A stretch of 64,000 nucleotides of DNA from an uncultured Comamonadaceae bacterium (GTDB lineage Bacteria > Pseudomonadota > Gammaproteobacteria > Burkholderiales > Burkholderiaceae). The stretch spans positions 1-64,000 of the forward strand of contig CAMLSD010000002.1 in assembly GCA_946482595.1 (NCBI GenBank). The letters are read 5' to 3'. Both the position numbers and the translations under genes were made by a program. Below the pieces are notes generated by a model that worked only from the letters and a program-made list of their open reading frames with translations, did not search any database and had not been told where the DNA came from. Below are positions 35,837 to 43,306 of the stretch, piece after piece; position 1 is the stretch's first letter, and every line of letters begins with the position of its first letter.

Positions 35837-36787
35837 TCAGCGTGTCGAGGGGGGGCGCCCTAGGCGGCGTGGGGGTGCGGCATCGGGGTCAGGGGCATCG
35901 TCGCCGGGCGGACGGCCGGCGTCCGGTGTGCGGCGCTTGCGGGCTGGCGAGCGCACCGGCGGCGCGGGACGCTGCTCCGGCGCGATGTAGCTGTACAGGC
36001 CGATGCGCATGCGCCACTGGTTGTCGGGCGCATCGGCGTCCAGGTCGACCAGCGCCTGCAACTTGCTGCGCAGCGCCACGCACACGGTTTCCCACACCTC
36101 GCGTGCGAGGTCGGCCCCGTGCTGGGCGCCCGCCTGCGTCAGGCCGTCGGCGTACAGGGCGCGCTCGAAAAATGGGGGCGGGTCGGACAGCAGGTTGACC
36201 AGCACCGCCGAGAGGTGGTCACCGACGTTGTGGCCGGCGATCTGCATGAGCTCGCGCTGCTCCTTCGAGGGCGTGAAGAAGCGCTGCCGCAGCACGACGT
36301 GGTCACCGTCTTCCTCGACCGCACCAACGCGGACCAGCTCGTCGAGCAGGGCACGCGCATGGGTGTCCTTGGACACCGCGGCCGCCAGGCTCGCAAAGCT
36401 CGGCTCGCCCGGCGGGGCGGTGCGTGGCAGGCGCAGCGGGCTGCCGCGCGCATCCAGGTAGGCCGGGTCGGTGGCCCAGCGCAGCCGGGCCTGGCTGGCG
36501 GCCGAGGCCTTGCGCGGCACCTCCAGCGGTGCCTGCTCGAGCAGGCGCGCGACCTCACGCCGCCGGATGCCGGTGGCCACGCTCAGCGTGCTGACGGTGG
36601 GCAGCTTGCCCCGGGCCGCACTGGCGCGTGCGCTGGCCTGCACAAAGGCCGACTTGAACAGCTCCTCCGCCTGCGCATAGCGCAGCTGACGCGACAGCAA
36701 CAGTCCGGCCAGCGGCTCGAGGATGGCCATCGCGGCCTCCAGGGTGGCCTGCTCCAGGGGCGAGGGGTCGGGTTCTGGTGCGGACAT
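35837..36787 (-). CDS. DUF6502 family protein
   Basis: A 316-residue cytoplasmic protein with a helical N-terminal region (LEPLAGLLLSRQLRYAQAEELFKSAFVQAS) and a likely helix-turn-helix at about residues 63-90 (KLPTVSTLSVATGIRRREVARLL), suggesting DNA binding. The C-terminus is a disordered, basic Pro/Arg/Asp tail (about 275-316). It is upstream of the DUF5666 gene and probably co-transcribed. A perfect 12-bp palindrome sits 12 bases before its start. A regulatory role for the DUF5666 partner is a reasonable guess only. Confidence 0.75.
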   Translation of the reverse strand: MSAPEPDPSPLEQATLEAAMAILEPLAGLLLSRQLRYAQAEELFKSAFVQASARASAARGKLPTVSTLSVATGIRRREVARLLEQAPLEVPRKASAASQARLRWATDPAYLDARGSPLRLPRTAPPGEPSFASLAAAVSKDTHARALLDELVRVGAVEEDGDHVVLRQRFFTPSKEQRELMQIAGHNVGDHLSAVLVNLLSDPPPFFERALYADGLTQAGAQHGADLAREVWETVCVALRSKLQALVDLDADAPDNQWRMRIGLYSYIAPEQRPAPPVRSPARKRRTPDAGRPPGDDAPDPDAAPPRRLGRPPSTR

Positions 36788-36798
36788 ATCAAAAGTGC

Positions 36799-36810
36799 AA
36801 TGTGCACATT
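36799..36810. promoter_or_regulatory. Perfect 12-bp palindrome upstream of the DUF6502 gene
   Basis: AATGTGCACATT is fully self-complementary and lies 12-23 bases upstream of the DUF6502 start codon in an AT-rich patch within otherwise GC-rich DNA. The position overlaps the expected promoter or ribosome-site region, as for an autoregulatory operator. The binding protein is unknown. Confidence 0.45.
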
Positions 36811-36905
36811 CTAGTGGGTGCGAGCCGGGGCTTCATCGTGTGAGTCCCGCAGCGGGCTGGCGGCTGTGATCACGAATGGGCGGCGCCGCCATCGGTCGGT
36901 GCCGA

Positions 36906-37622
36906 TCACGGCTTGCGCGCTCGGCGAGGGCGTGTGGCAGGAGCGGTCGCGCTCGGCGGCGTCCCCGGGGCGGGCATGACGGTGTGGCCGCCGCGGGCCT
37001 CGCGCATCATGCCGCTTTCGCTGGTGATCACACCCACCACGCGGGCGAGCGCACGGCTGACGCTGATGTAGGCATGGCCGATGCGGCTGTCGAAGTACAG
37101 CGAATCGCCCTTGTCCAGGCGCACGGTGCGGCCGTTGTCGAAGTGGACCTCCAGCGTGCCGCTGATCACGTAGACGAACTCCTCGCCAGGATGGCGGGCG
37201 AAGTCGGCCGGCCCCGTCACCTCGCGTGCGTGCACGACACCGGTCACCGGAATCATCTGCTTGCCGACGGCCGAGGTGGCCAGGAACTCGTAGTCGAACG
37301 ACTGGCCCTGGTACACCACCCCCTGCCCGGCGCGTGTGACCACCGGCTCCGAAAACGGCACGGCGGCAACCTCCGGCTCGGCGAACAAGGTCCCCAGATC
37401 GATCTGCAGTGCCCGGGCCAGGGCCGAGAAGTTCTCGTAGCCCAGGGCCAGCAGGCCGCGTTCTGCGCGCGAGATCGTCGTGATCGACACCCCCGAGGCA
37501 TCGGCCAGGTGCTGCAGCGTCCATCCCAGGGCCTTGCGCGCATCGCGAATGCGCTTGCCGAATGTCATGCGGTCGAGCGGTCGGCCGTCGGGCGCGCCGG
37601 CCGGGGGGGAGGGCTTGTTCAT
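36906..37622 (-). CDS. XRE-cupin transcriptional regulator
   Basis: A 238-residue regulator with an XRE helix-turn-helix (about residues 22-77, TLQHLADASGVSITTISRAERG) and a C-terminal cupin domain (about 130-210, with HPGEEFVYVISGTLEVHFDNG and DSLYFDSRIGHAY). XRE-cupin proteins sense small metabolites, often amino acids or polyamines, and usually control a neighbouring catabolic gene. The FAD-dependent amino-acid dehydrogenase gene 650 bases away, with a perfect 16-bp palindrome in front, is the obvious target candidate. Start is ATG 37622; longer in-frame upstream sequence overlaps the DUF3144 gene on the other strand. Confidence 0.87.
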   Translation of the reverse strand: MNKPSPPAGAPDGRPLDRMTFGKRIRDARKALGWTLQHLADASGVSITTISRAERGLLALGYENFSALARALQIDLGTLFAEPEVAAVPFSEPVVTRAGQGVVYQGQSFDYEFLATSAVGKQMIPVTGVVHAREVTGPADFARHPGEEFVYVISGTLEVHFDNGRTVRLDKGDSLYFDSRIGHAYISVSRALARVVGVITSESGMMREARGGHTVMPAPGTPPSATAPATRPRRARKP

Positions 37623-37728
37623 GCGGCGCTGCGTGGTGGGTGGCTGGATTGTGCCAGCGGGTCCGGCCGGGCAGGGCGCTGGCAAACTGCGCAGCCTGGA
37701 ACCCGCCACAAACGAGGACAAACCACCA

Positions 37729-38112
37729 ATGAGTGCAGACACCAAGGAAGACCCGACGTTCTTCGACCGGGCGGACAGCTTCATACGACTGGCCAATGAT
37801 CATTGCGCAAAGGTCAGCCGCGGCAAGGTCAGTGCGTCACTCCTGTATGGGTCCGCGCGTTTCCAGGCCTGGAACGCCGCCTGCTGGGCGGACGACGGCG
37901 ACGACATGAAGGCAAAGCGCGCGGAGACGGTGGCGTACTTCGTGGAGCAGTACAAGAAGATGCTTGAAGAGCGCCCCCAGGGCCGGGCTGCGCCCAGCCC
38001 GCCCCCCACGGGGGTCAAGGAAACTTGGGGCGGCCCGGCGTTTCCTTGTGAGAACCTCGACGACTACATCGAGCATTTCGCACAGTACATGCAGGCAGAC
38101 GGCGAGGGCTGA
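37729..38112 (+). CDS. DUF3144 family protein interrupted in frame by an 81-bp repeat
   Basis: The 127-residue product matches the small DUF3144 family (FFDRADSFIRLAN, RGKVSASLLYGSARFQAW, ETVAYFVEQYKKMLEE, NLDDYIEHFAQYM), whose members are normally about 100 residues with KMLEENLDDYI uninterrupted. Here residues 82-108, rich in Pro and Gly, are inserted between Glu81 and Asn109; they are encoded by a copy of the structured repeat seen at 2.5 kb. Insertion length is exactly 27 codons, so the frame is kept and the GAG codon is duplicated. GAGGA precedes the ATG. The function of DUF3144 is unknown. Whether the insert is tolerated as a loop is not known. Confidence 0.85.
   Translation: MSADTKEDPTFFDRADSFIRLANDHCAKVSRGKVSASLLYGSARFQAWNAACWADDGDDMKAKRAETVAYFVEQYKKMLEERPQGRAAPSPPPTGVKETWGGPAFPCENLDDYIEHFAQYMQADGEG
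37971..38048 (-). repeat. Fourth copy of the 81-bp repeat, inside the DUF3144 gene
   Basis: The stretch beginning GCGCCCCCAGGGCCGGGCTG is the reverse complement of the units at 2494-2738, including the CAGCCCG/CGGGCTG stem, the C5/G5 hairpin and TCAAGGAAAC with GTTTCCTTG. The flanking codon GAG is present on both sides (37969-37971 and 38050-38052), as expected from a short target duplication or microhomology. Confidence 0.9.
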
Positions 38113-38190
38113 GGCTTCAGTCGAGGTGACCTTCCATGACCTGGCACCTGAGCGGCGGTGTCATCCTGAATGGCTGGGATGCACCAGAAA

Positions 38191-38206
38191 TTTGCGTATA
38201 CGCAAA
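38191..38206. promoter_or_regulatory. Perfect 16-bp palindrome, candidate operator of the amino-acid dehydrogenase gene
   Basis: TTTGCGTATACGCAAA is fully self-complementary and lies 62 bases upstream of the FAD oxidoreductase start, in an AT-rich patch. Short perfect palindromes of this kind are typical binding sites for XRE-family dimers; the XRE-cupin gene is nearby. I infer regulation of the oxidoreductase by that protein. Confidence 0.6.
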
Positions 38207-38268
38207 ATCTGTGAATAATCAGGTGCATCGGCTCGCGCCCATCCCCACCCCCCCAACGCCCCCACCCC

Positions 38269-39459
38269 ATGTCCACGACCTCTCCCGCATCGCCCGCCAC
38301 CGCCACCCAGGCCGCCGACTTCATCGTGGTGGGCGCGGGCATCGCCGGCGCTTCGGTGGCTTACTGGCTCGCGCCGTTCGGCACGGTGGTCGTGCTGGAG
38401 CGGGAGTCTCAGCCCGGCTACCACTCGACGGGTCGTTCGGCGGCGCTCTACATGGCCAGCTATGGGGCGGCGCAGGTGCGGGCCTTGACACTGGCGAGCC
38501 GGGCCTTCCTTGATGCACCGCCCGACGGGTTCAGCGAGCATGCGCTGCTCACACCGCGTGGCGCGATGATGGTGGCCGACTTCGGGCAGGAGGAGGCCAT
38601 TGAATCGCACTGGCAGGTGCTGCAGGGGTGCTCGCCGGGCGCGCGGCGGCTGAACACGGCCGAGGCGCTGGCTCTGGTGCCGGTGCTGCGGCCCGAGCGT
38701 GTGGCGTGTGCCCTGATCGAGCCGGACGCGGCCGACATGGATGTGCATGCGATCCATCAGGGCTTCTTGCGCGGCGTGCGTCGCCATGGGGGGCAGGTGC
38801 GTGTGGAGGCCGAGGTGCGTGGTCTCACCCGGGTGGGAGCGGACTGGGAGGTCGACACCACCGCCGGGCGTTGGCGTGCACCGGTGGTGGTGAATGCCGC
38901 TGGAGCGTGGGCCGAGGAACTGGGGCGCATGGCGTCGGCCGCACCCACCGGGCTGGAGCCGTGCCGGCGCTCGGCCTTCATGTTCAAGCCGGAGCCGGGT
39001 CTCGACTTTGATCACTGGCCCATGGCCTACGGTGCCAGCGAGGACTGGTATTTCAAGCCCGACGCCGGGCAGTTGCTGGGTTCACCGGCCAACGCCGACC
39101 CGGTGCTGCCGCACGATGTTCAGCCCGAGGAGCTGGACATCGCCCTGGCGATCCATCGCATCGAGGAGGTGACCACGCTGAGCATCCGCCGGCCCACCCG
39201 GACCTGGGCGGGTCTGCGCTCTTTCGTGTCCGACGGGGGCCTGCTGGGCGGCTTTGACCTGCAGGCGCCGGGGTTCTTCTGGGTGGCCGCGCAAGGCGGC
39301 TACGGCATCCAGACGTCACCTGCGATGGGTGAGGCCTGCGCGGCACTGGTGCGCGGCCTCCCGCTGCCGCAGCGCATTGCCGACTTCGGGCTGACGGCCG
39401 AGATGCTGTCGCCGCAGCGCCTGCAGCGGCAGTTTTCATCAGGATTCGCGAGCGGTTGA
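38269..39459 (+). CDS. FAD-dependent oxidoreductase (DauA-like D-amino-acid dehydrogenase)
   Basis: A 396-residue flavoenzyme of the DAO/DadA superfamily. FAD site GAGIAGASVAYWL (about 23-35) and VVLERESQPGYHSTGRSAALY (about 43-63) closely match D-arginine dehydrogenase DauA, which oxidises many D-amino acids to 2-keto acids and ammonia and feeds electrons to the respiratory chain. Further conserved parts are VVNAAGAWAEELG (near 207-219) and the C-terminal FFWVAAQGGYGIQTSPA FAD-contact loop (near 341-357). Start is ATG 38269. Glycine oxidase-like or other amino-acid specificity cannot be excluded. Confidence 0.82.
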   Translation: MSTTSPASPATATQAADFIVVGAGIAGASVAYWLAPFGTVVVLERESQPGYHSTGRSAALYMASYGAAQVRALTLASRAFLDAPPDGFSEHALLTPRGAMMVADFGQEEAIESHWQVLQGCSPGARRLNTAEALALVPVLRPERVACALIEPDAADMDVHAIHQGFLRGVRRHGGQVRVEAEVRGLTRVGADWEVDTTAGRWRAPVVVNAAGAWAEELGRMASAAPTGLEPCRRSAFMFKPEPGLDFDHWPMAYGASEDWYFKPDAGQLLGSPANADPVLPHDVQPEELDIALAIHRIEEVTTLSIRRPTRTWAGLRSFVSDGGLLGGFDLQAPGFFWVAAQGGYGIQTSPAMGEACAALVRGLPLPQRIADFGLTAEMLSPQRLQRQFSSGFASG

Positions 39460-39500
39460 TCCCTCGCGACGCGGGTTCAACGAACTGCCACCTCACGACA

Positions 39501-40307
39501 CTAGGGGCGGCTCTCGCGAGGCACCCGGCGCTGCATCACGCGCCGGCTGGTGACCTGCACCACCAGCGAGGCCACCACGCTCACCGCAAAGGCCACCGCG
39601 GGATGCCACTGCGGCAGCGTCCAGGCCAGCACGAAGCAGAAGGCGATGAACGAGTACAGGCCGGTGGCCATGCCGCGCAGCAGGGTGGCGGCAAACACCG
39701 CACCCTGGGAGCGGTGCGAGAACACCGCGAGCACGATGCCCAGGATGGGGAAGACCGCGAGCAGGCCGCTCCATCCGGCGCCGAACGCGGCGGCGCCCCA
39801 GGTCACGGCCAGCGTGAGCAAGGCACCGGCCAGCATGCGGCAAGCCAGCTCGGTCCACAGGGCCGCACGGGTGGGCCGCTGTGGCGCGGCTGGGGGAGCA
39901 CCATGCAGGGCCGGGAACAGCCGGGGGGCGACGACCAGGGTGGTGAGCGCAATCGCGAGTCCCATCGCCAGCGGTGGCAGTGCAGACGCCTGCAGCCACC
40001 ACAGCAGCGTGGCCGCGCCGGTCCAGCCGGCCATGGCCAGCACCAGTGCCGCCCACCAGGGCAGGCGCAGGGCGGCGTGGGCGTACACCAGGCTGAAGCT
40101 CACCGAGGCGAACACGGCCGACAGCGCCGCCGCGGCGGCCGTGGCCGCAAACGACGCACCCTGTTCGATTGTGAGGAAGGCGAGGATCGGGCCGGTCACG
40201 ACCGGCAGGCCGGCGAGCCAGCCGGCCACGGCCGCGCCCCAGCGGCGCCCGGCCAGGGTGATGGCCAGCAAGAAGGCCGGGACGAGCAACAGCTTGAGCG
40301 TCAGCAT
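39501..40307 (-). CDS. Conserved hypothetical multi-spanning membrane protein
   Basis: A 268-residue protein with about eight or nine hydrophobic segments spaced through its length (for example LKLLLVPAFLLAITLA, GLPVVTGPILAFLTI, WWAALVLAMAGWTGAATLLW, LLAVFPILGIVLAVF). The pairwise pattern with GLPVVTGP and LLAVFPIL could come from an internal duplication, as in small transporters. I recognise no named family. Start ATG 40307 leads directly into the first helix. It is 16 bases downstream of the next gene on the same strand, so co-transcription is likely. Confidence 0.7.
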   Translation of the reverse strand: MLTLKLLLVPAFLLAITLAGRRWGAAVAGWLAGLPVVTGPILAFLTIEQGASFAATAAAAALSAVFASVSFSLVYAHAALRLPWWAALVLAMAGWTGAATLLWWLQASALPPLAMGLAIALTTLVVAPRLFPALHGAPPAAPQRPTRAALWTELACRMLAGALLTLAVTWGAAAFGAGWSGLLAVFPILGIVLAVFSHRSQGAVFAATLLRGMATGLYSFIAFCFVLAWTLPQWHPAVAFAVSVVASLVVQVTSRRVMQRRVPRESRP

Positions 40308-40323
40308 GGGGCGTGCCTGGGGC

Positions 40324-41301
40324 TCAGGCCAGGGGCCGTTCGAGCAGGGCCCCGCTGAACTCATCATGCAGGGCCATCACCTCACGCACCATCGGGTGCA
40401 CCGATGCCGGGCCGACGCTGTCGACAAAGCGGCAAGCCGAGTAGCCCGCGGCAATGCGTTCATAGTCAGCCACCCAGGCCTGCCGCAGCGGCAGCAGCTC
40501 GGGCGCCACCGGCCACACGCCCGGCCGGGGCCGCAGGTGGCCGCTCATGCCCATGCGCCACGGTTTGCCGCTCAGGCGTGCGCGAAAACAGCGCTGGTTG
40601 CGGCACATCTGTGCATACAGCGGGTCCACCCGCAGCGCACTGAAGAAGGCGTCCACCGCAGCTTCGTCCGGTGCAAAGGTGCGATGCGTGACCAGCACGC
40701 GCAGGCCGGCGGGTGTGCGGTACAGGCGCAGGCCCCAGTCCGGGTGGCGCTGCGCGAAGTTGCCGATACGCGCCCGCGCCAGGCCCTCGGGTCCGCCCTT
40801 GACGCGCCGCCAGACGGTGCGCACGAACCACCCGATCAGCATCAGCCATGCAAAGTTGACCACCGCCGTACCCAGGCCTGCCAGCCAGGAGCCGGTCAGC
40901 CAGGTCACGACGGCAGCCACGGCGAGCGCCACCACCAGCGCTGCCAGGTGCAAGCGGCCCGAGGGGTTGTCGGTGAAGTCCACGTCGGCAAACAGCACGT
41001 CGGGTGTGTTGAGGCAGCGGGCACCGTAGGCGTTGCGTGTGATCACGGTGCTGCCGTAGCGGTCGACGATCTCCTCGCGGATCGGCACGCCGTCGGCTCC
41101 GTTGTAGGGCACCTTGCGGTCACGGGGTGGCAGTGCCTCGCCGGCCAGCATGCGCTGCAGCGCGTCCTGTGAGCGGGCATCGGCATGGGCCTGGGCATCG
41201 GCCTGGCTGGTGTCGGACCATCCGAAGCGACGCACCGTCAGGCGCCGCTCGCGGCTGCGGTGCTGCTGCCGGCTTTCGGCCCAGTACTGGGGAACGATCA
41301 T
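40324..41301 (-). CDS. Conserved hypothetical protein with two central transmembrane helices
   Basis: A 325-residue protein. The N-terminal soluble part (1-115, starting MIVPQYWAES and including TVRRFGWSDTSQADAQAHAD) and the VPIREEIVDRYGSTVITRNAYGARCLNTPDVLF segment look strongly conserved in style and are familiar from uncharacterised Burkholderiales proteins. Two membrane helices follow (about 119-140 and 146-165), then a C-terminal cytoplasmic domain. No function is known to me. It is followed by the multi-spanning membrane protein and preceded by a 16-bp repeat shared with the GFA gene promoter. Confidence 0.75.
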   Translation of the reverse strand: MIVPQYWAESRQQHRSRERRLTVRRFGWSDTSQADAQAHADARSQDALQRMLAGEALPPRDRKVPYNGADGVPIREEIVDRYGSTVITRNAYGARCLNTPDVLFADVDFTDNPSGRLHLAALVVALAVAAVVTWLTGSWLAGLGTAVVNFAWLMLIGWFVRTVWRRVKGGPEGLARARIGNFAQRHPDWGLRLYRTPAGLRVLVTHRTFAPDEAAVDAFFSALRVDPLYAQMCRNQRCFRARLSGKPWRMGMSGHLRPRPGVWPVAPELLPLRQAWVADYERIAAGYSACRFVDSVGPASVHPMVREVMALHDEFSGALLERPLA

Positions 41302-41326
41302 GCGGTCGACTCGAGTGGAGGAACGG

Positions 41327-41342
41327 GCGATTTCACCACGGC
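41327..41342. repeat. 16-bp direct repeat, copy 1
   Basis: GCGATTTCACCACGGC, 25 bases upstream of the start of the hypothetical gene at 40324-41301. An identical copy lies at 41824-41839. See the second copy for interpretation. Confidence 0.8.
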
Positions 41343-41365
41343 GCCGGCGCGCGCAGCGCACAAGC

Positions 41366-41785
41366 TCAGGCCTGCGGGCGCTGGGGCAGGGTGTCGGTGA
41401 TCGTGAACCAGGGTGCCCGGTCGTCCACGTAGCAGTGCTGGGTCGGGGCGGGCAGCGGCACGCCGTCGAGCAGGCCCGACGGCAGGCCCAGGATGCCGCG
41501 GTTGCGGTCGTCCTCGGTGAACACGTGGGACCCGCAGGTCGTGCAGAAGTGGCGCAGCACGCGTGTCGTGACCTGGAACCGTGTCAGCGCCTCAGGGGTG
41601 GTGACCTGCACGGCAGCCCTCCGGTAGCAGGCCCAGGTGGTGAATGCGGCGCCACTGAGCCGGCGGCACTGACTGCAGTGGCAGTTGACCACCAAGGATG
41701 GCGCACCGGCCAATGTGAACCGCACGGCGCCGCAGTAGCAGCTCCCGCCATGGGAGGGTGTGTCGGGAGAGGGTGTGGATGCCAT
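41366..41785 (-). CDS. GFA family protein (glutathione-dependent formaldehyde-activating enzyme fold)
   Basis: A 139-residue zinc-binding protein of the GFA/CENP-V family. Zinc cysteines are visible as CYCGAVRF (near 16-23), CHCSQCRR (near 35-42) and CTTCGSHVF (near 81-89). The prototype was reported to speed formaldehyde-glutathione adduct formation, but most family members have no shown activity. It is bracketed by two copies of a 16-bp direct repeat. A second GFA gene lies 3.3 kb away. Start ATG 41785 gives the normal length. Confidence 0.88.
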   Translation of the reverse strand: MASTPSPDTPSHGGSCYCGAVRFTLAGAPSLVVNCHCSQCRRLSGAAFTTWACYRRAAVQVTTPEALTRFQVTTRVLRHFCTTCGSHVFTEDDRNRGILGLPSGLLDGVPLPAPTQHCYVDDRAPWFTITDTLPQRPQA

Positions 41786-41823
41786 CGTCGGTTCGGTGGG
41801 TGGGCGCCGCTGGGTGTGACCGC

Positions 41824-41839
41824 GCGATTTCACCACGGC
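41824..41839. repeat. 16-bp direct repeat, copy 2
   Basis: Identical to 41327-41342 (GCGATTTCACCACGGC) and 38 bases upstream of the GFA start. Both copies stand in the same orientation in front of leftward genes, so they may be a shared promoter or operator element; alternatively they mark a recombination event that inserted the GFA gene. Confidence 0.8.
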
Positions 41840-41967
41840 CACTGAGCATGCTCAATCGCGGCGACGCCGGGCGGTTCATGCTGGCTGCGGCAGCCCGGGC
41901 GGCGCAGTGTGATCCGATCACCTGCGGGCGGGGCACTTCATCGTTCCACCACCTGACGGAGACACGC

Positions 41968-42408
41968 ATGCATCGCACATCAACACACCACGCGAGCCGG
42001 TTCGCCCTGGCCATCGCCGCCACCCTGGTGCTGGCCCAGGGCGCCAGCGCGCAGGCCCGCGTCGACCTCGGCAAGCGGGAGTTCGACAACAGTTGCGCCA
42101 GTTGCCACGGCGCCATGGCCAAGGGGGATGGGCCCATGGTCAAGTACCTGGTGGCCCAGCCGACCGACCTCACCACGCTCGCCCGACGCAACGGCGGGGT
42201 GTTCCCCGTACAACGTGTGACCGACACCATCGATGGTCGGGGTTCGGTCGAGATCGGTGCTCACGGCTCGCGCGAGATGCCGGTGTGGGGCACGGTGTAC
42301 CGCTCGCAGGCCATCCAGCCCGGGGAAGGTGAGCTGAGCCCGGACTGGTATGCCCGCAACCGCATTGCCGCGCTGGTGGACTACCTGGCGCGCGTGCAGC
42401 AGAAGTAG
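41968..42408 (+). CDS. Periplasmic monohaem cytochrome c
   Basis: A 146-residue secreted protein with a signal peptide (about 1-28, cut after ASA) and one haem motif, CASCH (43-47), with GDGPM following and a likely axial methionine in the SREMPVWG segment (near 105). Class I cytochrome c proteins like this carry electrons between periplasmic enzymes and oxidases. It is monocistronic, with a GGAG ribosome site before ATG 41968. The partner cannot be inferred. Confidence 0.87.
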   Translation: MHRTSTHHASRFALAIAATLVLAQGASAQARVDLGKREFDNSCASCHGAMAKGDGPMVKYLVAQPTDLTTLARRNGGVFPVQRVTDTIDGRGSVEIGAHGSREMPVWGTVYRSQAIQPGEGELSPDWYARNRIAALVDYLARVQQK

Positions 42409-42439
42409 CGTGCCAGGCCGGCCGGGGTGACGTCCGAAC

Positions 42440-42919
42440 TCACTCGGCGCTGCACATCACCTCGGCAAACATCTCGCCGGTGAGCGACACCGCTTGGGCG
42501 AAGCCGGCCACGAAGCGCACCGAGCGCACCTCGACCACGAACAGCGAGAAGTCGGAAAAACCGAACAGCTCTTCGCTGTCCGGAAAGCGGGCCAGGTACA
42601 GGGCACGGGCCGTGTCGTACAGGGCATCGTCGGGCATGCAGGGCCGGGCCTGTCCGCGCAGCGCGGCTCGCGGCAGCGCAAGCGGCGTGGCGCTGTCATC
42701 GGGCGCCGCCATCATGAGCAGGCTCACGGCCGGGTGGGCCAGCATGTCCTGCGTGTGGGTGGCCAGCCGGCTGACATGGATCACCACGCCGGCACCGCCG
42801 GGCAGCAGGGCGTAGGGCACCATCGACACGGCCGGATCGCCGCGGTGCAGGGTGCCCAGTGCGGCCACCTGCTGGCGGTGCAGCAGGGTGCGCAGGGCCT
42901 CGGCGAGTGCGGTGTCCAT
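42440..42919 (-). CDS. Pyridoxamine 5'-phosphate oxidase-like FMN-binding protein
   Basis: A 159-residue split-barrel protein related to PNPOx and the HugZ haem-utilisation group. It contains AALGTLHRGDPAVSMVPYAL (near 20-39), VIHVSRLATHTQDMLAHPAVSLLM (near 47-70) and a late SLFVVEVRSVRFVAGF strand (near 127-142). Such proteins bind FMN or haem; HugZ members degrade haem. The short length lacks the extra C-terminal domain of HugZ. Start ATG 42919 chosen over an upstream GTG at 42922. Confidence 0.75.
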   Translation of the reverse strand: MDTALAEALRTLLHRQQVAALGTLHRGDPAVSMVPYALLPGGAGVVIHVSRLATHTQDMLAHPAVSLLMMAAPDDSATPLALPRAALRGQARPCMPDDALYDTARALYLARFPDSEELFGFSDFSLFVVEVRSVRFVAGFAQAVSLTGEMFAEVMCSAE

Positions 42920-42926
42920 CACCTTC

Positions 42927-43295
42927 TCAGGTCCCCGCGCAGGGCACGACCTGGGCCGAAGGCAGGCGGCTCAGCGGCGCAAACCCCAGGGCTGCGGCTG
43001 CGTCGGCGTTGCGGGCCGGCACCTCGAAGATGCCGATGCGGCCGTCGGCGGCGCCGCACATTGCGATGCGCATGCGCCCGTCGGTTCCGCAGGACGAGCT
43101 GATCACCTCGACGCCCGCCGCCTGCAACTGCTGCGCCAGCGCGGCCACCGATGTGCCGCCGCCGCTGCACTGCACGGAACCCTGGGACTTGAACATCCGC
43201 ACCGGTGGCTCAGACGGCTGGCCGGGTGCGGCCGTGCAGGCGCTCAGGCCGAAGGCGGCCAGCACGATCATCCCGTGGAGAACGCGTGTGGTCAT
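42927..43295 (-). CDS. Hypothetical lipoprotein
   Basis: A 122-residue exported protein with a lipoprotein signal (LSAC lipobox, Cys20). The mature part has four or five cysteines (VQCSGGG, SSSCGTDG, AMCGAADG, VVPCAGT) that could form disulfides, and an alternating strand pattern. It starts at ATG 43295 and ends 7 bases before the flavoprotein gene, so the two are probably cotranscribed. I do not recognise a family. Confidence 0.65.
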   Translation of the reverse strand: MTTRVLHGMIVLAAFGLSACTAAPGQPSEPPVRMFKSQGSVQCSGGGTSVAALAQQLQAAGVEVISSSCGTDGRMRIAMCGAADGRIGIFEVPARNADAAAALGFAPLSRLPSAQVVPCAGT

Positions 43296-43306
43296 GGCAG
43301 GCTCCG

